Shown here: positions 8,206 through 16,829 of the stretch, piece by piece
Numbering within the stretch: the first letter of the stretch is position 1
Layout: each line of letters begins with the position of its first letter
Assembly: GCF_000756665.1 (NCBI RefSeq)
Contig: NZ_ARXV01000012.1
Span: 1 to 64,000, forward strand
Source of the DNA: Alcanivorax nanhaiticus
GTDB lineage: Bacteria > Pseudomonadota > Gammaproteobacteria > Pseudomonadales > Alcanivoracaceae
DNA: 64,000 bases
Direction: 5' to 3'
The notes under the pieces: model-generated
What the model was told of the DNA's origin: nothing
The model's input: the letters and a program-made list of their open reading frames with translations, nothing else
Database searches by the model: none
Made by a program: the position numbers and the translations under genes

Positions 8206-9009
8206 TTAGAGAGAGGAGGGCGGTTCGGGTTCTGCGTGCTTGTCACGACGCTCGTTGCGATTCTGGTACAATGAATAGTCAGCTTCATTCAGCAGGGAGT
8301 TCAAATTTCGGCCGCTGTTCTCTGTGCTGGCAGCCCCCATTTTGGCGCTGACACGAACTAAAGCGCGGCTACCATCGTCCTGGATACGACCGTCCAGCTT
8401 GAGGTTGGCGGCCAGAGCTCGCAACCCTTCTCCCATTCGGGTGGCATCTTCAAAGCTGGTATGTGGCAGTACCAAGAGGAACTGGGCACCGTCAAAACGG
8501 CCAAACAAGTCACTTTCGCGAATCTTCTCCGCAATGCAATCCGCGAACAGTTGCAGGGCTCGTTCGCCTACATGGCGGCCATGGGTATCCAGCAACTGAC
8601 TAAAGTCACCGATTTCGATCAATAGCACCGAGACGTTGTAGTTATGGCGTTGGCTCAATGCCAGTTCACGCTCCAGCATGCCAAGCAGGTGAGGCCGATT
8701 GAAGACGCCAGTCAGATGGTCCTCCCGTGCGGCCTGCTGCAATTCCCGATTGTGGCGGTCCAGCGCAATCAGTCGGGTGGCAAACAGGTAGAGCAGTGGG
8801 GCAAGCAGGATCAGGGGCAGGGCGATGGCCAGTATCAGGGCAGAAAGCCAGTCTCGCTCGCCGACGATCAGTACAGCGATGCCAGTCAGTACAACGGATA
8901 CCAGTGTAGCCGCTGACAGAAAGGCAGCTGAGCCTTTCAGGGCTGAACTGCGGTCCGGTTGGCTGATATGACGAGAGGCGGTTGCAATCACATGAAACAG
9001 CGTTGCCAT
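8206..9009 (-). CDS. Membrane GGDEF-domain protein with degenerate active site
   Basis: The 267-residue protein has two membrane helices (about 27-50 and 57-77), a short coiled linker and one GGDEF domain. The domain start DHLTGVFNR is conserved, but the signature GGDEF is DGAQF, so two positions needed for GTP and metal binding are altered and diguanylate cyclase activity is unlikely. The inhibitory-site motif RxxD (RESD) is kept five residues before it. Such proteins can act as c-di-GMP receptors; that is an inference. The extreme C-terminus is polar and disordered (EPEPPSSL). It is a single gene. Confidence 0.88.
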   Translation of the reverse strand: MATLFHVIATASRHISQPDRSSALKGSAAFLSAATLVSVVLTGIAVLIVGERDWLSALILAIALPLILLAPLLYLFATRLIALDRHNRELQQAAREDHLTGVFNRPHLLGMLERELALSQRHNYNVSVLLIEIGDFSQLLDTHGRHVGERALQLFADCIAEKIRESDLFGRFDGAQFLLVLPHTSFEDATRMGEGLRALAANLKLDGRIQDDGSRALVRVSAKMGAASTENSGRNLNSLLNEADYSLYQNRNERRDKHAEPEPPSSL

Positions 9010-9109
9010 GCTGTATTTCCCCGAAACTGACTGTGTTTATTATTGGTTCAGTATCCGGTCTCCCTCGCCGGGGCGCAATAGCACGGTCAGGGAAGCTGCG
9101 TTGAGGCGC

Positions 9110-9619
9110 CTAGCGGCTTCCCAACAGGGTTTCTTTCATGTCGTCAGAATAGGGGCGGGGGCCAAACCAGATCGTCAGGTAGGCGCTGGCAAAATCCCTG
9201 CCTTGCCGGTAAGCCAGCGGCTTTCCGTTGAGGGTCAGGGTGAGTCCGTCGTTGCTGTAAGTCAGCAGATACTGGTCACCATCGTCCACATCCTGATAAT
9301 GAGAGTTGAAGTCAGCAAGATCGGGTTTTAACCGAGCGAATTCTTCTGGCCTGAGGTTCTTCTCAAGAAAATGCATGGCTGCCTTGCCGAACGCATCCCC
9401 AGGAACTTCCCGAAAGTAGCGGAAGGAAAGTTTTAATGGGGGGCTTAGCAGATTTTCAACATCGCAGTTTTTCCGATAGAGCGCGGCTTCTCCAACAGTA
9501 AAGACCTTCAATGCTTTGACATCGGCTTTATTGCAAGGCTGCCAGTCACCATCCGCATGCAGCGACGTCGAAAGGCTCCCTGCCAATAGCGCGAAGGCGA
9601 TCCGGGAGTAGTGCTTCAT
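9110..9619 (-). CDS. Periplasmic chalcone isomerase-like protein
   Basis: The 169-residue protein begins with a signal peptide (residues 1-22, cleavage near LHA-DG). It resembles the bacterial chalcone isomerase-like family (Chalcone_3), which lacks plant-enzyme catalysis and whose function is unknown. Landmarks are VFTVGEAALY, the LSFRYFREV strand and the C-terminal TIWFGPRPYSDDMKETLLG. It starts at ATG 9619, overlapping by 4 bp the stop of the upstream lipoprotein gene, so the two are co-translated. Genes of this family often travel with CFA-type methyltransferases and DUF2878 proteins, as here. Confidence 0.8.
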   Translation of the reverse strand: MKHYSRIAFALLAGSLSTSLHADGDWQPCNKADVKALKVFTVGEAALYRKNCDVENLLSPPLKLSFRYFREVPGDAFGKAAMHFLEKNLRPEEFARLKPDLADFNSHYQDVDDGDQYLLTYSNDGLTLTLNGKPLAYRQGRDFASAYLTIWFGPRPYSDDMKETLLGSR

Positions 9620-10221
9620 TGTTGATCGGGGTGCTGTCGTAACCATCGTGTCGGAGGTCCCAGTAGTGGTAAGTGCTGATCCAGTCCCTGGCTGCTGTCC
9701 CAGAAATCCTGATGGAAAATCACCTGTCCTGCGGCGTTGAAGCAAAGCTGACTGATGCCAAGGGTGTGCGAGAGGCGCTGCTTGCCGAGTACGGAAAATC
9801 GGGCTTCCATTTCCCACAGTAAATACACGGCCTGACTTGATAGGGCGTCGGGCTTTCCGGCAAGGGGTGAGCTATGCAGTACGTCCAACAGCGAGACCGA
9901 TATTGTGTCGAGCTGATTGGCTGTTTTTAAAAAATGTTCTTGAAGCGAGTCTCGGCTTGTCAGTGTGATCAAGGTGTCATTGAAATACAGTTCCTCGGCA
10001 TAGATCTGGTCAATTGCCTGCGTCGTCTGAACGCGCTCCAGCTGATCATAAAATTCGATGAAACGTTCGATGTTCTCCTGATTGGCGGGGCTTGCAGTGT
10101 CGCAGTGTGCTCGCGCGTCCAGGTACGTCGCGGTGTAGCCGTAAGGTCCCGCAGGCGTGCTGCTGCAACCCCACAGCCATGCTGATACAGCTGCCAATGT
10201 GATGAGTCGGTAGATGTCCAT
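9616..10221 (-). CDS. Lipoprotein with NTF2/SnoaL-like domain
   Basis: The 201-residue precursor has a lipobox (LWGCSST, cysteine near residue 19) after a short hydrophobic signal, so it is probably lipid-anchored in the periplasm. The rest fits an NTF2/SnoaL-like alpha+beta cone: a helical IERFIEFYDQL segment, YAEELYFNDT, SRDSLQEHF, and the closing FHQDFWDSSQG strand. I chose ATG 10221 because it gives the complete lipoprotein signal; a longer frame would overlap the divergent DUF2878 start. It is translationally coupled to the chalcone isomerase-like gene and divergent from DUF2878. Its function is unknown. Confidence 0.8.
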   Translation of the reverse strand: MDIYRLITLAAVSAWLWGCSSTPAGPYGYTATYLDARAHCDTASPANQENIERFIEFYDQLERVQTTQAIDQIYAEELYFNDTLITLTSRDSLQEHFLKTANQLDTISVSLLDVLHSSPLAGKPDALSSQAVYLLWEMEARFSVLGKQRLSHTLGISQLCFNAAGQVIFHQDFWDSSQGLDQHLPLLGPPTRWLRQHPDQQ

Positions 10222-10305
10222 GGTTGAAGGATCGGTGAGAAATGGTGAGACGCCTGTGAAGATGAGTTCACAACCCCTTGACGAGCACTCGCGCAGCATA
10301 GGTAC

Positions 10306-10866
10306 ATGACATGGCCAACACCTTCCTTGTTGATTAATTTTCTGGGCTTCCAATTGCTTTGGCCTGCTGCCGTGCTGGGTGCCGCTCACGGTCTGCCGAA
10401 TCTTGCCTGGGGAGTCCTCGCTGTCATGTTGGTGCTCACGGCCTTTGCCGGTGGTGAGGCATTGCGCGATCTGAGAATGGTGCTGGCTGGGTTTCTTGCA
10501 TGCGGTTTGCTTGAGCCGGTATGGCTGGCAACAGGCATGATCAGGTATGTGGACTGGTCAGCACAATGGTTTGCTCCTGGCTGGATCTGGGCTTTATGGG
10601 GCGGTTTCGCTGTCAGTTTTTGTTACTGCCTTTCCTGGCTGCAAACCCGGTTTTTGTTGGCCGCAGCCTTGGGCGGGTTTGGCGGAGCCTTCTCTGTATT
10701 AGCTGGAATTCATCTGGGTGCAGCAGAGGCGCCACTGGGGAAAATGCAGTTGCTGTTGGCCTATGGCGCAATTTGGGCGCTAGTGGTGCCTTTTTTTGCG
10801 GCGTTAAGTCGTGTTCTTGTAAAGTCATCAGAGCAACCCGAGCACGGAGTTGATGGCAATGCCTAG
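10306..10866 (+). CDS. DUF2878 inner-membrane protein
   Basis: The 186-residue hydrophobic protein has about six predicted membrane helices and the pattern of DUF2878 proteins (INFLGFQLLWPAAVLGA near the start, GMIRY and APGWIWALWGGFA in the middle). DUF2878 genes recur beside CFA-type methyltransferase, chalcone isomerase-like and SnoaL-like lipoprotein genes. This supports a shared role in modifying or protecting membrane lipids, but no activity is established. It overlaps the next gene slightly, which suggests an operon of DUF2878, DUF1295 and the methyltransferase. Confidence 0.82.
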   Translation: MTWPTPSLLINFLGFQLLWPAAVLGAAHGLPNLAWGVLAVMLVLTAFAGGEALRDLRMVLAGFLACGLLEPVWLATGMIRYVDWSAQWFAPGWIWALWGGFAVSFCYCLSWLQTRFLLAAALGGFGGAFSVLAGIHLGAAEAPLGKMQLLLAYGAIWALVVPFFAALSRVLVKSSEQPEHGVDGNA

Positions 10867-11629
10867 TGTCTGGTTTTACCTGATCGCACTAATCCTGGTG
10901 GCCACGGTTATGTGGTGGCGACAAAGGCAGACCGGGAATGCGGGGTGGGTGGATGTCTTCTGGTCCTGGGGTACCGGGGCGACCGGGCTTATGTTCCTGG
11001 TGGGAGGGGACGGCCATCTGGTTCCCCGGGTGCTGGCTATGCTGTTGCTACTGTGCTGGTCGGTGCGGCTTGGCGGACACATTTACCTTCGGGTTCGCCG
11101 GGAGACTCATGAAGATGGTCGCTACGCGGCCATGCGTGAAGCACTGGGGGGGAAGACTCAACCGGTTTTCTTGCTGTTCTTCTGGGGTCAGGCGCTCCTG
11201 GCCTGGCTGTTTGCGCTGACCTTCAAGGTGATTGGAGAACAGGATGAATGGAGCCTGTTAGCCGTATCGTTCGGTACGCTGCTGGGGCTGTTGGCCATCG
11301 CCGGGGAAGGTCTGGCTGATCGCCAACTCAATCGCTTCAAGTCCGACCCTGCCAACAAGGGGAAGACCTGCCGTCAAGGCCTCTGGTACTACTCTCGCCA
11401 TCCCAACTACTTTTTCGAGTGGCTGCACTGGATCAGTTATCCACTGATCGCGATGGGAGCCAGCTTCGGTGGTTGGCTGTGGTTGCTGCCGTTGGCCATG
11501 TTCCTGTTCCTCTGGTTTGTCACTGGTATTCCTTATACAGAGCGACAAGCCATCAAGACCCGGGGTGATGATTACCGGGATTATCAACGCACAACCAGTG
11601 CATTTTTCCCCAGGAGACCCTCACCATGA
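10853..11629 (+). CDS. DUF1295 membrane protein, steroid 5-alpha-reductase-like
   Basis: This roughly 258-residue polytopic membrane protein belongs to the DUF1295 group related to steroid 5-alpha reductases and isoprenylcysteine methyltransferases. The conserved C-terminal signature is present: GLWYYSRHPNYFFEW, then GIPYTERQAIKTRGDDYRDYQ. This region binds NADPH or a methyl donor in relatives. It could reduce or modify a double bond in a lipid. Start candidates are ATG 10853 and ATG 10859, both after GGAG; the latter has better spacing. The gene overlaps DUF2878 upstream and the methyltransferase start downstream (ATGA). Confidence 0.85.
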   Translation: MAMPSVWFYLIALILVATVMWWRQRQTGNAGWVDVFWSWGTGATGLMFLVGGDGHLVPRVLAMLLLLCWSVRLGGHIYLRVRRETHEDGRYAAMREALGGKTQPVFLLFFWGQALLAWLFALTFKVIGEQDEWSLLAVSFGTLLGLLAIAGEGLADRQLNRFKSDPANKGKTCRQGLWYYSRHPNYFFEWLHWISYPLIAMGASFGGWLWLLPLAMFLFLWFVTGIPYTERQAIKTRGDDYRDYQRTTSAFFPRRPSP

Positions 11630-12630
11630 TCATTCAGATGGCTGAGTCCGGATGGTTACCCGATCCCCTTGTGCGCTTTGGCATTCGCCGCTTGCTCGGC
11701 CGCCGCTTGCAGCAGGAGCAAGAACGCAAGTCTCAGGCGCTGAGTGAGGCCTTGCGGGAGGCGCCGGTGGCAGTGGATCAGGATGCTGCCAATGAGCAAC
11801 ATTATGAGGTTGATGCCCGCTTTTATGAAAAAGTCCTGGGGCCGCACCTGAAATATTCGAGTGGTTATTGGCCAGATCACAACAGTACCCTGGCTGAGGC
11901 TGAGGCGGCCATGTTGGCAATGACATGTGATCGGGCACAGCTGGCCAACGGGCAGAATATTCTGGAAATGGGCTGTGGCTGGGGTTCGCTGACCTTGTGG
12001 ATGGCGGCCCAATATCCTGAAAGCCGGATTACGGCCATTTCCAACTCTGCTTCGCAACGGGAGTTCATTCTTGCTCGTGCCAGTGAGCGGGGTTTAAGCA
12101 ACCTGAACGTGATCACCACAGACGCGGCCACCTTTACCCCGGATCAGCAGTTTGACCGTGTTGTCTCTGTGGAAATGTTTGAACACATGCGTAACCACAG
12201 GGCGTTGATGGGACGCATCCACGATTGGTTGGCGCCCGGAGGAAAGCTGTTTGTCCATGTCTTTTGCCACCGCGAATTAACCTATTTGTTTGAAGACCAG
12301 GGCGAGAGCGACTGGATGGCCCGCAACTTCTTCTCCGGCGGGATGATGCCTTCATGGAACTGGTTGCCCGAATGTGCAGAGACGCTACAGGAGGAGCAAC
12401 GCTGGGCCGTGAATGGCACACACTATGGTCGTACCCTGGAAGCCTGGCTGGCCTTGGCAGACACCCATCAGCATGAACTGGTTCCGTTACTGGAGGAACT
12501 TTACGGGAAGGGGGAAGGCAAGCGCTGGTTGCAGCGTTGGCGCATGTTTTTCATGGCATGCGCGGAACTGTTTAACTATGGTGAGGGTGAAGAGTGGTTC
12601 GTTGCGCACTATCTTTTTGTGCGTCCGTGA
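11626..12630 (+). CDS. CFA-type SAM-dependent methyltransferase
   Basis: The 334-residue protein belongs to the cyclopropane-fatty-acyl-phospholipid synthase family. Features are YDVxxxFYEKVLGPHLKYSSGYW (written in part), the SAM-binding loop LEMGCGWGSL near residue 110, and VEMFEHM further on. It is shorter than E. coli Cfa (382 residues) and resembles the group with more diverse activities, including methylation of unsaturated acyl chains in furan-fatty-acid pathways. It overlaps the DUF1295 gene by 4 bp (ATGA), so it is translationally coupled. A hairpin follows 30 bp after its stop. Confidence 0.88.
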   Translation: MIIQMAESGWLPDPLVRFGIRRLLGRRLQQEQERKSQALSEALREAPVAVDQDAANEQHYEVDARFYEKVLGPHLKYSSGYWPDHNSTLAEAEAAMLAMTCDRAQLANGQNILEMGCGWGSLTLWMAAQYPESRITAISNSASQREFILARASERGLSNLNVITTDAATFTPDQQFDRVVSVEMFEHMRNHRALMGRIHDWLAPGGKLFVHVFCHRELTYLFEDQGESDWMARNFFSGGMMPSWNWLPECAETLQEEQRWAVNGTHYGRTLEAWLALADTHQHELVPLLEELYGKGEGKRWLQRWRMFFMACAELFNYGEGEEWFVAHYLFVRP

Positions 12631-12659
12631 GGGTGTGACGCCAATCAGGCCCTGCCACT

Positions 12660-12692
12660 ACCCGAAAGGCATCAGCAGATGCCTTTCCGGGT
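12660..12692 (+). terminator. Hairpin after the methyltransferase operon
   Basis: A 9-bp stem, AAAGGCATC with its complement, is extended by a bulged CCCG/CGGG pair and has the loop AGCA. There is no T tract, so it may slow 3' decay rather than terminate fully. Confidence 0.6.
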
Positions 12693-12719
12693 AAGTGACA
12701 GGTTCAAGAAGAGGAAGGC

Positions 12720-13979
12720 ATGAAAAAGTCCGGGGTACAGCATCGTATTACCCGCGTTTACCTGATCCAGCTACTGCTGATCAGTATGGCTACGGTGCTG
12801 GGGGTGTGGGCTACCGCGAAGATCATTGAACAGGTCTTGGTCAAGCAGGCCCTGATCAAGGAGGCGGAACATTATTGGTCATTACTGGATGACAATCCTG
12901 AGCAGCCCCGGCCCAATACCCGGCATCTGCTGGGCCTGTTAAACAGTTCGGCTATTCAGGATGACGTACCCAAGGTACTGGTTCAGCTACCCGATGGTTA
13001 CCATCGGGTCAGGTTGGGTAATGAGCATCCTATCGTGTACATCGAGAAGCACGATGGTTCCCGACTGTACTTGATCTTTGACGAGCAGAGGGTCTCGGTA
13101 CTGGCGTTTCTCTTTGGTATCTTGCCGCTTACCGGGGTGCTGCTCGTTATCTACATCACGTCATTTCTGGGCTGGAAAAAATCCCGGGAACTGTTATCTC
13201 CTCTGGTTCAGCTGGCGGATCGACTTCGCCAGGCACCAGTAGACAACCCTGCCCTGGCTCGACCGGATCTTTCTGATATCGATGCTGATGCGGAGAGTGA
13301 AGTATCAGTACTACTGCGGGCACTGGATAGCTACGCGGACCGGCTGGTGACTTTTGTGGAGAGAGAGCGGCAGTTTACCCGTGATGCCAGCCACGAGCTG
13401 CGCACACCATTAGCCGTTTTTCGTGCCAATCTGGAGCTGCTGGTGAGCCAGACTGGTGATCGTCCCCTGATTCGGCGAATGGAAGACACGGTGGATGACA
13501 TGGAGGCGACGCTGGAGACCTTGTTGATGCTGGCTCGCACCGAGCAGACCAGTCAGGACAGCGAGGTCATCATCGTGAATGATCTGGCGGTCAACTTGAT
13601 GGAGCGTCTGTCTCCTCTTGCCGAGCGAAAGCAGATTCGTTTGCAGGTGCGTCAGCGAGCCTTGATGCGTATAGCGGCTCCAGAAGCGGTGTTGACCATT
13701 CTGTTGAATAATCTGGTGCGCAACGCGATCAACTATAGCGGCTCTGGTGACGTGACCATCGTAATAGAAGAGGGCGCGGTGCAGGTCGTGGATGCGGGTG
13801 TGGGAATGGAGCGCTCAGAGCTCGACAGGATGATGAGGCCTTTCCAGCGCGGCCAGAGCCATGAAGGTGGTCATGGTCTGGGGCTGGCTATCGTACAGCG
13901 TTTGTGTGAACGCTATGAGTGGGAGCTGATGGTGGCCAGTGAGCCTGGGAAGGGAACCCAGGTTCAGGTGCGTTTCTGA
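12720..13979 (+). CDS. Sensor histidine kinase
   Basis: The 419-residue protein has a membrane helix at about 14-34, a periplasmic sensor region of about 100 residues, a second helix near 120-148, a linker, and a HisKA/HATPase core. The phosphoacceptor motif is FTRDASHELRTPL with His near residue 224. The ATP-binding boxes are NNLVRNAINYS (N), DAGVGM (G1) and GHGLGLAIV (G2). It is an inner-membrane kinase with an unknown signal. No regulator gene is adjacent in the same direction. An OmpR-type regulator lies convergently 950 bp downstream, beyond the GAF protein, and may be its partner. Confidence 0.92.
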   Translation: MKKSGVQHRITRVYLIQLLLISMATVLGVWATAKIIEQVLVKQALIKEAEHYWSLLDDNPEQPRPNTRHLLGLLNSSAIQDDVPKVLVQLPDGYHRVRLGNEHPIVYIEKHDGSRLYLIFDEQRVSVLAFLFGILPLTGVLLVIYITSFLGWKKSRELLSPLVQLADRLRQAPVDNPALARPDLSDIDADAESEVSVLLRALDSYADRLVTFVERERQFTRDASHELRTPLAVFRANLELLVSQTGDRPLIRRMEDTVDDMEATLETLLMLARTEQTSQDSEVIIVNDLAVNLMERLSPLAERKQIRLQVRQRALMRIAAPEAVLTILLNNLVRNAINYSGSGDVTIVIEEGAVQVVDAGVGMERSELDRMMRPFQRGQSHEGGHGLGLAIVQRLCERYEWELMVASEPGKGTQVQVRF

Positions 13980-13997
13980 AACGGTTGTCGAAAAAGA

Positions 13998-14852
13998 TTA
14001 ACGTGGCTCCGGAGACAACGAGAGTGTTTCCTGCCGCAAACGAACCAGCATCCTTTTGGCGTTAAGGGCATCTCGAATACGGTCGCCAACACGGCTGGCC
14101 TGAGGCATGCTGGTGTCTGTCAGCAGGATTCCGAAATGATTGTTTCCCAGGTGGGCCACACTGTCCTGGTCGCGTAGCAAGGCGGCCAGCGAATCGGCGA
14201 TGGTCAGGCTGTCGGCTTCTTCGGCAGCCTGTAAATAGAGCACGGAGGACTCACCACCAAAATTTCGACAGTTTTCCTGCTCCTGCTGAAACATGTCCCG
14301 CCAGCCACGTTCGCCAGGTAGATCTGTGTCCTCGCAGCGATCGGGGTGTTCAATAAAAGTGGTTAGTCTCTGTTGTTGGGCCTCGCGAAGCGCATGCTCC
14401 AGCGTGTAGCTGATGACGGCGGCCTCATGCTCCAGTTCTGCACGATGGGTGCCCAGTGATTCAGGTTGTGGGTCAGGATCCAGTGCGCAGAGGGTGCCGA
14501 ACAATTGTTGCTGTGAATCCAACAGAGGGAAGCCAATGTAGGCGCCTATGCTGAGCTCGTGATTCACTTCTGCGTTTTGGTACACCGGCTCTTCTCGTGT
14601 GTCTGTGACGATGCGGGGGGCGCCCTTTTCCACCATGCGAATACAATAACTGCGTTCCCACTCAATGCGATGGCCCGGCTCCAGGCCGTAATGCTTGTCT
14701 GAGACCCTCAGCAAATGCAGATTATTCTCGCGCAACCGGGTAATCATCCATAAGGCCAAACCGTACCGTTTCTGGAGATGTTGCAGGTGTGCATCCAGCA
14801 ATGCCTGACTGGAGGAGTAGTGCAGGGGTGGGGCGGAACGGGAAGCAGACAT
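13998..14852 (-). CDS. GAF domain protein with degenerate GGDEF-like domain
   Basis: The 284-residue cytoplasmic protein starts with a GAF sensor domain at about 20-160 (including ERSYCIRMVEKGAPRIV and GAYIGFPLLDSQQQLFGTLCALD). A C-terminal region at about 195-270 looks like a shortened GGDEF fold. The signature position reads HLGNNHFGILL instead of RxGGDEFAxLL, and the N-terminal part of the domain is divergent. Catalysis is therefore unlikely. It lies between a convergent histidine kinase and an OmpR-type regulator and shares the regulator's direction, which hints at a common signalling function. Confidence 0.8.
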   Translation of the reverse strand: MSASRSAPPLHYSSSQALLDAHLQHLQKRYGLALWMITRLRENNLHLLRVSDKHYGLEPGHRIEWERSYCIRMVEKGAPRIVTDTREEPVYQNAEVNHELSIGAYIGFPLLDSQQQLFGTLCALDPDPQPESLGTHRAELEHEAAVISYTLEHALREAQQQRLTTFIEHPDRCEDTDLPGERGWRDMFQQEQENCRNFGGESSVLYLQAAEEADSLTIADSLAALLRDQDSVAHLGNNHFGILLTDTSMPQASRVGDRIRDALNAKRMLVRLRQETLSLSPEPR

Positions 14853-14931
14853 AGGCCTATATGAATAAAATTTATTACATTGTTACGCCCCAGTGTACGT
14901 TACTGCAAGGATGCGTTTCATGAACGGCTGA

Positions 14932-15618
14932 TCATTCTGGTGGTTGAATGCAAAAACCCACGCCAGGAAGGGTGTTCAGCAGTGGATTGGCAAAGGGTTT
15001 GTCAACAGCCTTGCGCAGGTTGTACAGGTGACTGCGTAACGCGTCCGAGTCAGGCACCAGATCACCCCACAACTCCTGCTCCAGCTGCTCTCGACTGACA
15101 ACCTTGGGAGACTCTCGCATCAGGATTCGCAGAATACGAAATGCTGTGGGAGAGAGTTTGAGGGGCTGGCCTGCCCGGCGCGCTTCCTGGCGTGCCGGAT
15201 CCAGTTCCAGATCATCCACCTGCAGGGTGTTGGCGGTCACCTCTCGGCGCTGTCGTCGAATCTGGGCATGAACCCGTGCCGCTAACTCAGGCAAGGCAAA
15301 CGGCTTGACGATGTAATCATCACCGCCGTTGCGAAACCCTTCCAGCTTGTCATCCAGCTGATCCCGGGCAGTCATGAAGATGACTGGCATATCCAGTGTC
15401 AGATCGGCGCGCAGGGAGCGGCAGAACTCGAAGCCGCTCTCACCCGGGAGCATCACATCCAGCAGCATCAGGTCATAGTGATGCTCTTTAACCAGCTCCC
15501 TGGCCAGATGGGTATTGCCTGCATAATCCACCGTCGCGCCTTGTTGTTCGAGGTACTCCAGAACGGTCTGGGCCAGTTGGCGATGGTCTTCCACGAGCAG
15601 AATCGACAGATTGTCCAC
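14932..15618 (-). CDS. OmpR-family response regulator
   Basis: The 228-residue protein has an N-terminal receiver domain: the acidic pair in LLVEDHRQ, phosphoacceptor Asp in LMLLDVMLPG, Thr in FMTARDQ and Lys in YIVKPFALPE. A C-terminal winged helix follows (LSPTAFRILRILM, REQLEQELWG, LRSHLYNLRKAV). I chose GTG 15618 because GGAG lies 7 nt upstream; an in-frame ATG at 15654 gives 12 extra unconserved residues. It is the only response regulator in the region and could pair with the kinase at 12720, although the two genes are not in one operon. Confidence 0.9.
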   Translation of the reverse strand: MDNLSILLVEDHRQLAQTVLEYLEQQGATVDYAGNTHLARELVKEHHYDLMLLDVMLPGESGFEFCRSLRADLTLDMPVIFMTARDQLDDKLEGFRNGGDDYIVKPFALPELAARVHAQIRRQRREVTANTLQVDDLELDPARQEARRAGQPLKLSPTAFRILRILMRESPKVVSREQLEQELWGDLVPDSDALRSHLYNLRKAVDKPFANPLLNTLPGVGFCIQPPE

Positions 15619-15745
15619 AGGGGCTCTCCTGTACAAGGATCTATAATTGTACAACCAAGATTGCCCCTGCTGCCGTCAATGGGGCGTCAATGCCAGTGTC
15701 CGCCTCCAGGGAGGTAGGCTGCAAGGGATAGAAGATGAAGGCCCT

Positions 15746-16756
15746 TCAGTCATTCAAGGCACCGGTACGGGCGAAACGTTGCCGATAATGGCTGGGCGAC
15801 AGGCCAGTGTGGCGCTTGAACAGGCGTGAAAAGCTGCTCACGTCCTGATAGCCGACCTGTTCCGAGAGTCGAGCAAGGTTGCTGTTACCTCGCTCCAGCA
15901 TCTTTCGGGCTGCCTCGATTCTGACCCGCTGAAGGTATTGCAGAGGAGGCTCGCCCAGCGCACTGGTGAAGCGGCGCTGCAACTGACGCGGGCTGATGTG
16001 GACTTTCTCGGCCAGCTGAGCCAGGGAGGTGGGTTCATGGAAATGCTCATGAATCCAGGCTTGCACGGTATGCACCTGTTCGTCCTGATGATAGGTGTGG
16101 GCGGGCAGGCCTGCGTACACGCTTTGCAGGTCGTTGCGCACATCAATGACAAAGGCGCGAGCCAGCTCTCTGGCTCGATCCTGGCCACAGTAGCGTTCCA
16201 CCAGAAGGATGCACAGATCCCGCCAGGCAATGCCGCCACCGGCACAAAAAATATTCTCGTCACGGGTAATCAGCTCCCGCTCCTGCAGATTGACTGCCGG
16301 GTAGCGGCGGCGAAATTGCTGACTGAAGCCCCAGTGGGTGGTGGCGGTTCGGTTGTCCAGCAAGCCGGCTTCTGCGAGCAGAAAAGCACCCGTGCAATTG
16401 CTGGCCAAGTCCGCGCCATTGGCATGCATTTTTTGTAGCCAGGGCAAGACCTGCTTTTGTTGCTGTAATACGTCTTCGATACGTGCGCCAATGGTGGGGA
16501 CCACCACCAGATCGACCCGCTCGATCTGATCAATGGAGCCGTCAACGGCCATACGAATGGCAGGTGTGCAGCGGACCGGATTACCGTCCCAGGAAACGAT
16601 TTTGACCTGAAACTGGCGATCAAGTGGTTCGCCCTGGATGCGATTCCAGGTGACGCCGGCCAAAGTCAGGAGATCCACGACTCCGGTGAGTGCCGAGGCG
16701 AAGACGCCATCGAAGGCAAGTACTGCAACCTGATACATGCTGACGCTATCCACCAT
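15746..16756 (-). CDS. GlxA-type AraC transcriptional regulator
   Basis: The 336-residue protein combines an N-terminal DJ-1/PfpI (amidotransferase-like) domain with a C-terminal AraC DNA-binding domain. The first domain spans about 8-190 and includes ASNCTGAFLLAEAGLLDN, with the nucleophile-elbow cysteine, and TTHW. The second spans about 225-325 and includes LAQLAEKVHISPRQLQRRF and VGYQDVSSFSRLFKRHTGLSPSHYR. This architecture matches regulators such as GbdR, CdhR and ArgR of pseudomonads, which sense amines or amino acids. The effector here is unknown. It is divergent from the acyl-CoA dehydrogenase gene across about 70 bp and may control it. Confidence 0.9.
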   Translation of the reverse strand: MVDSVSMYQVAVLAFDGVFASALTGVVDLLTLAGVTWNRIQGEPLDRQFQVKIVSWDGNPVRCTPAIRMAVDGSIDQIERVDLVVVPTIGARIEDVLQQQKQVLPWLQKMHANGADLASNCTGAFLLAEAGLLDNRTATTHWGFSQQFRRRYPAVNLQERELITRDENIFCAGGGIAWRDLCILLVERYCGQDRARELARAFVIDVRNDLQSVYAGLPAHTYHQDEQVHTVQAWIHEHFHEPTSLAQLAEKVHISPRQLQRRFTSALGEPPLQYLQRVRIEAARKMLERGNSNLARLSEQVGYQDVSSFSRLFKRHTGLSPSHYRQRFARTGALND

Positions 16757-16829
16757 AAATTAGTCATAGGCGACAATGCCAGAGATACCTCCCCACTGGC
16801 AAGCTGATTGACAAAAAAGGAGCCGAGCT

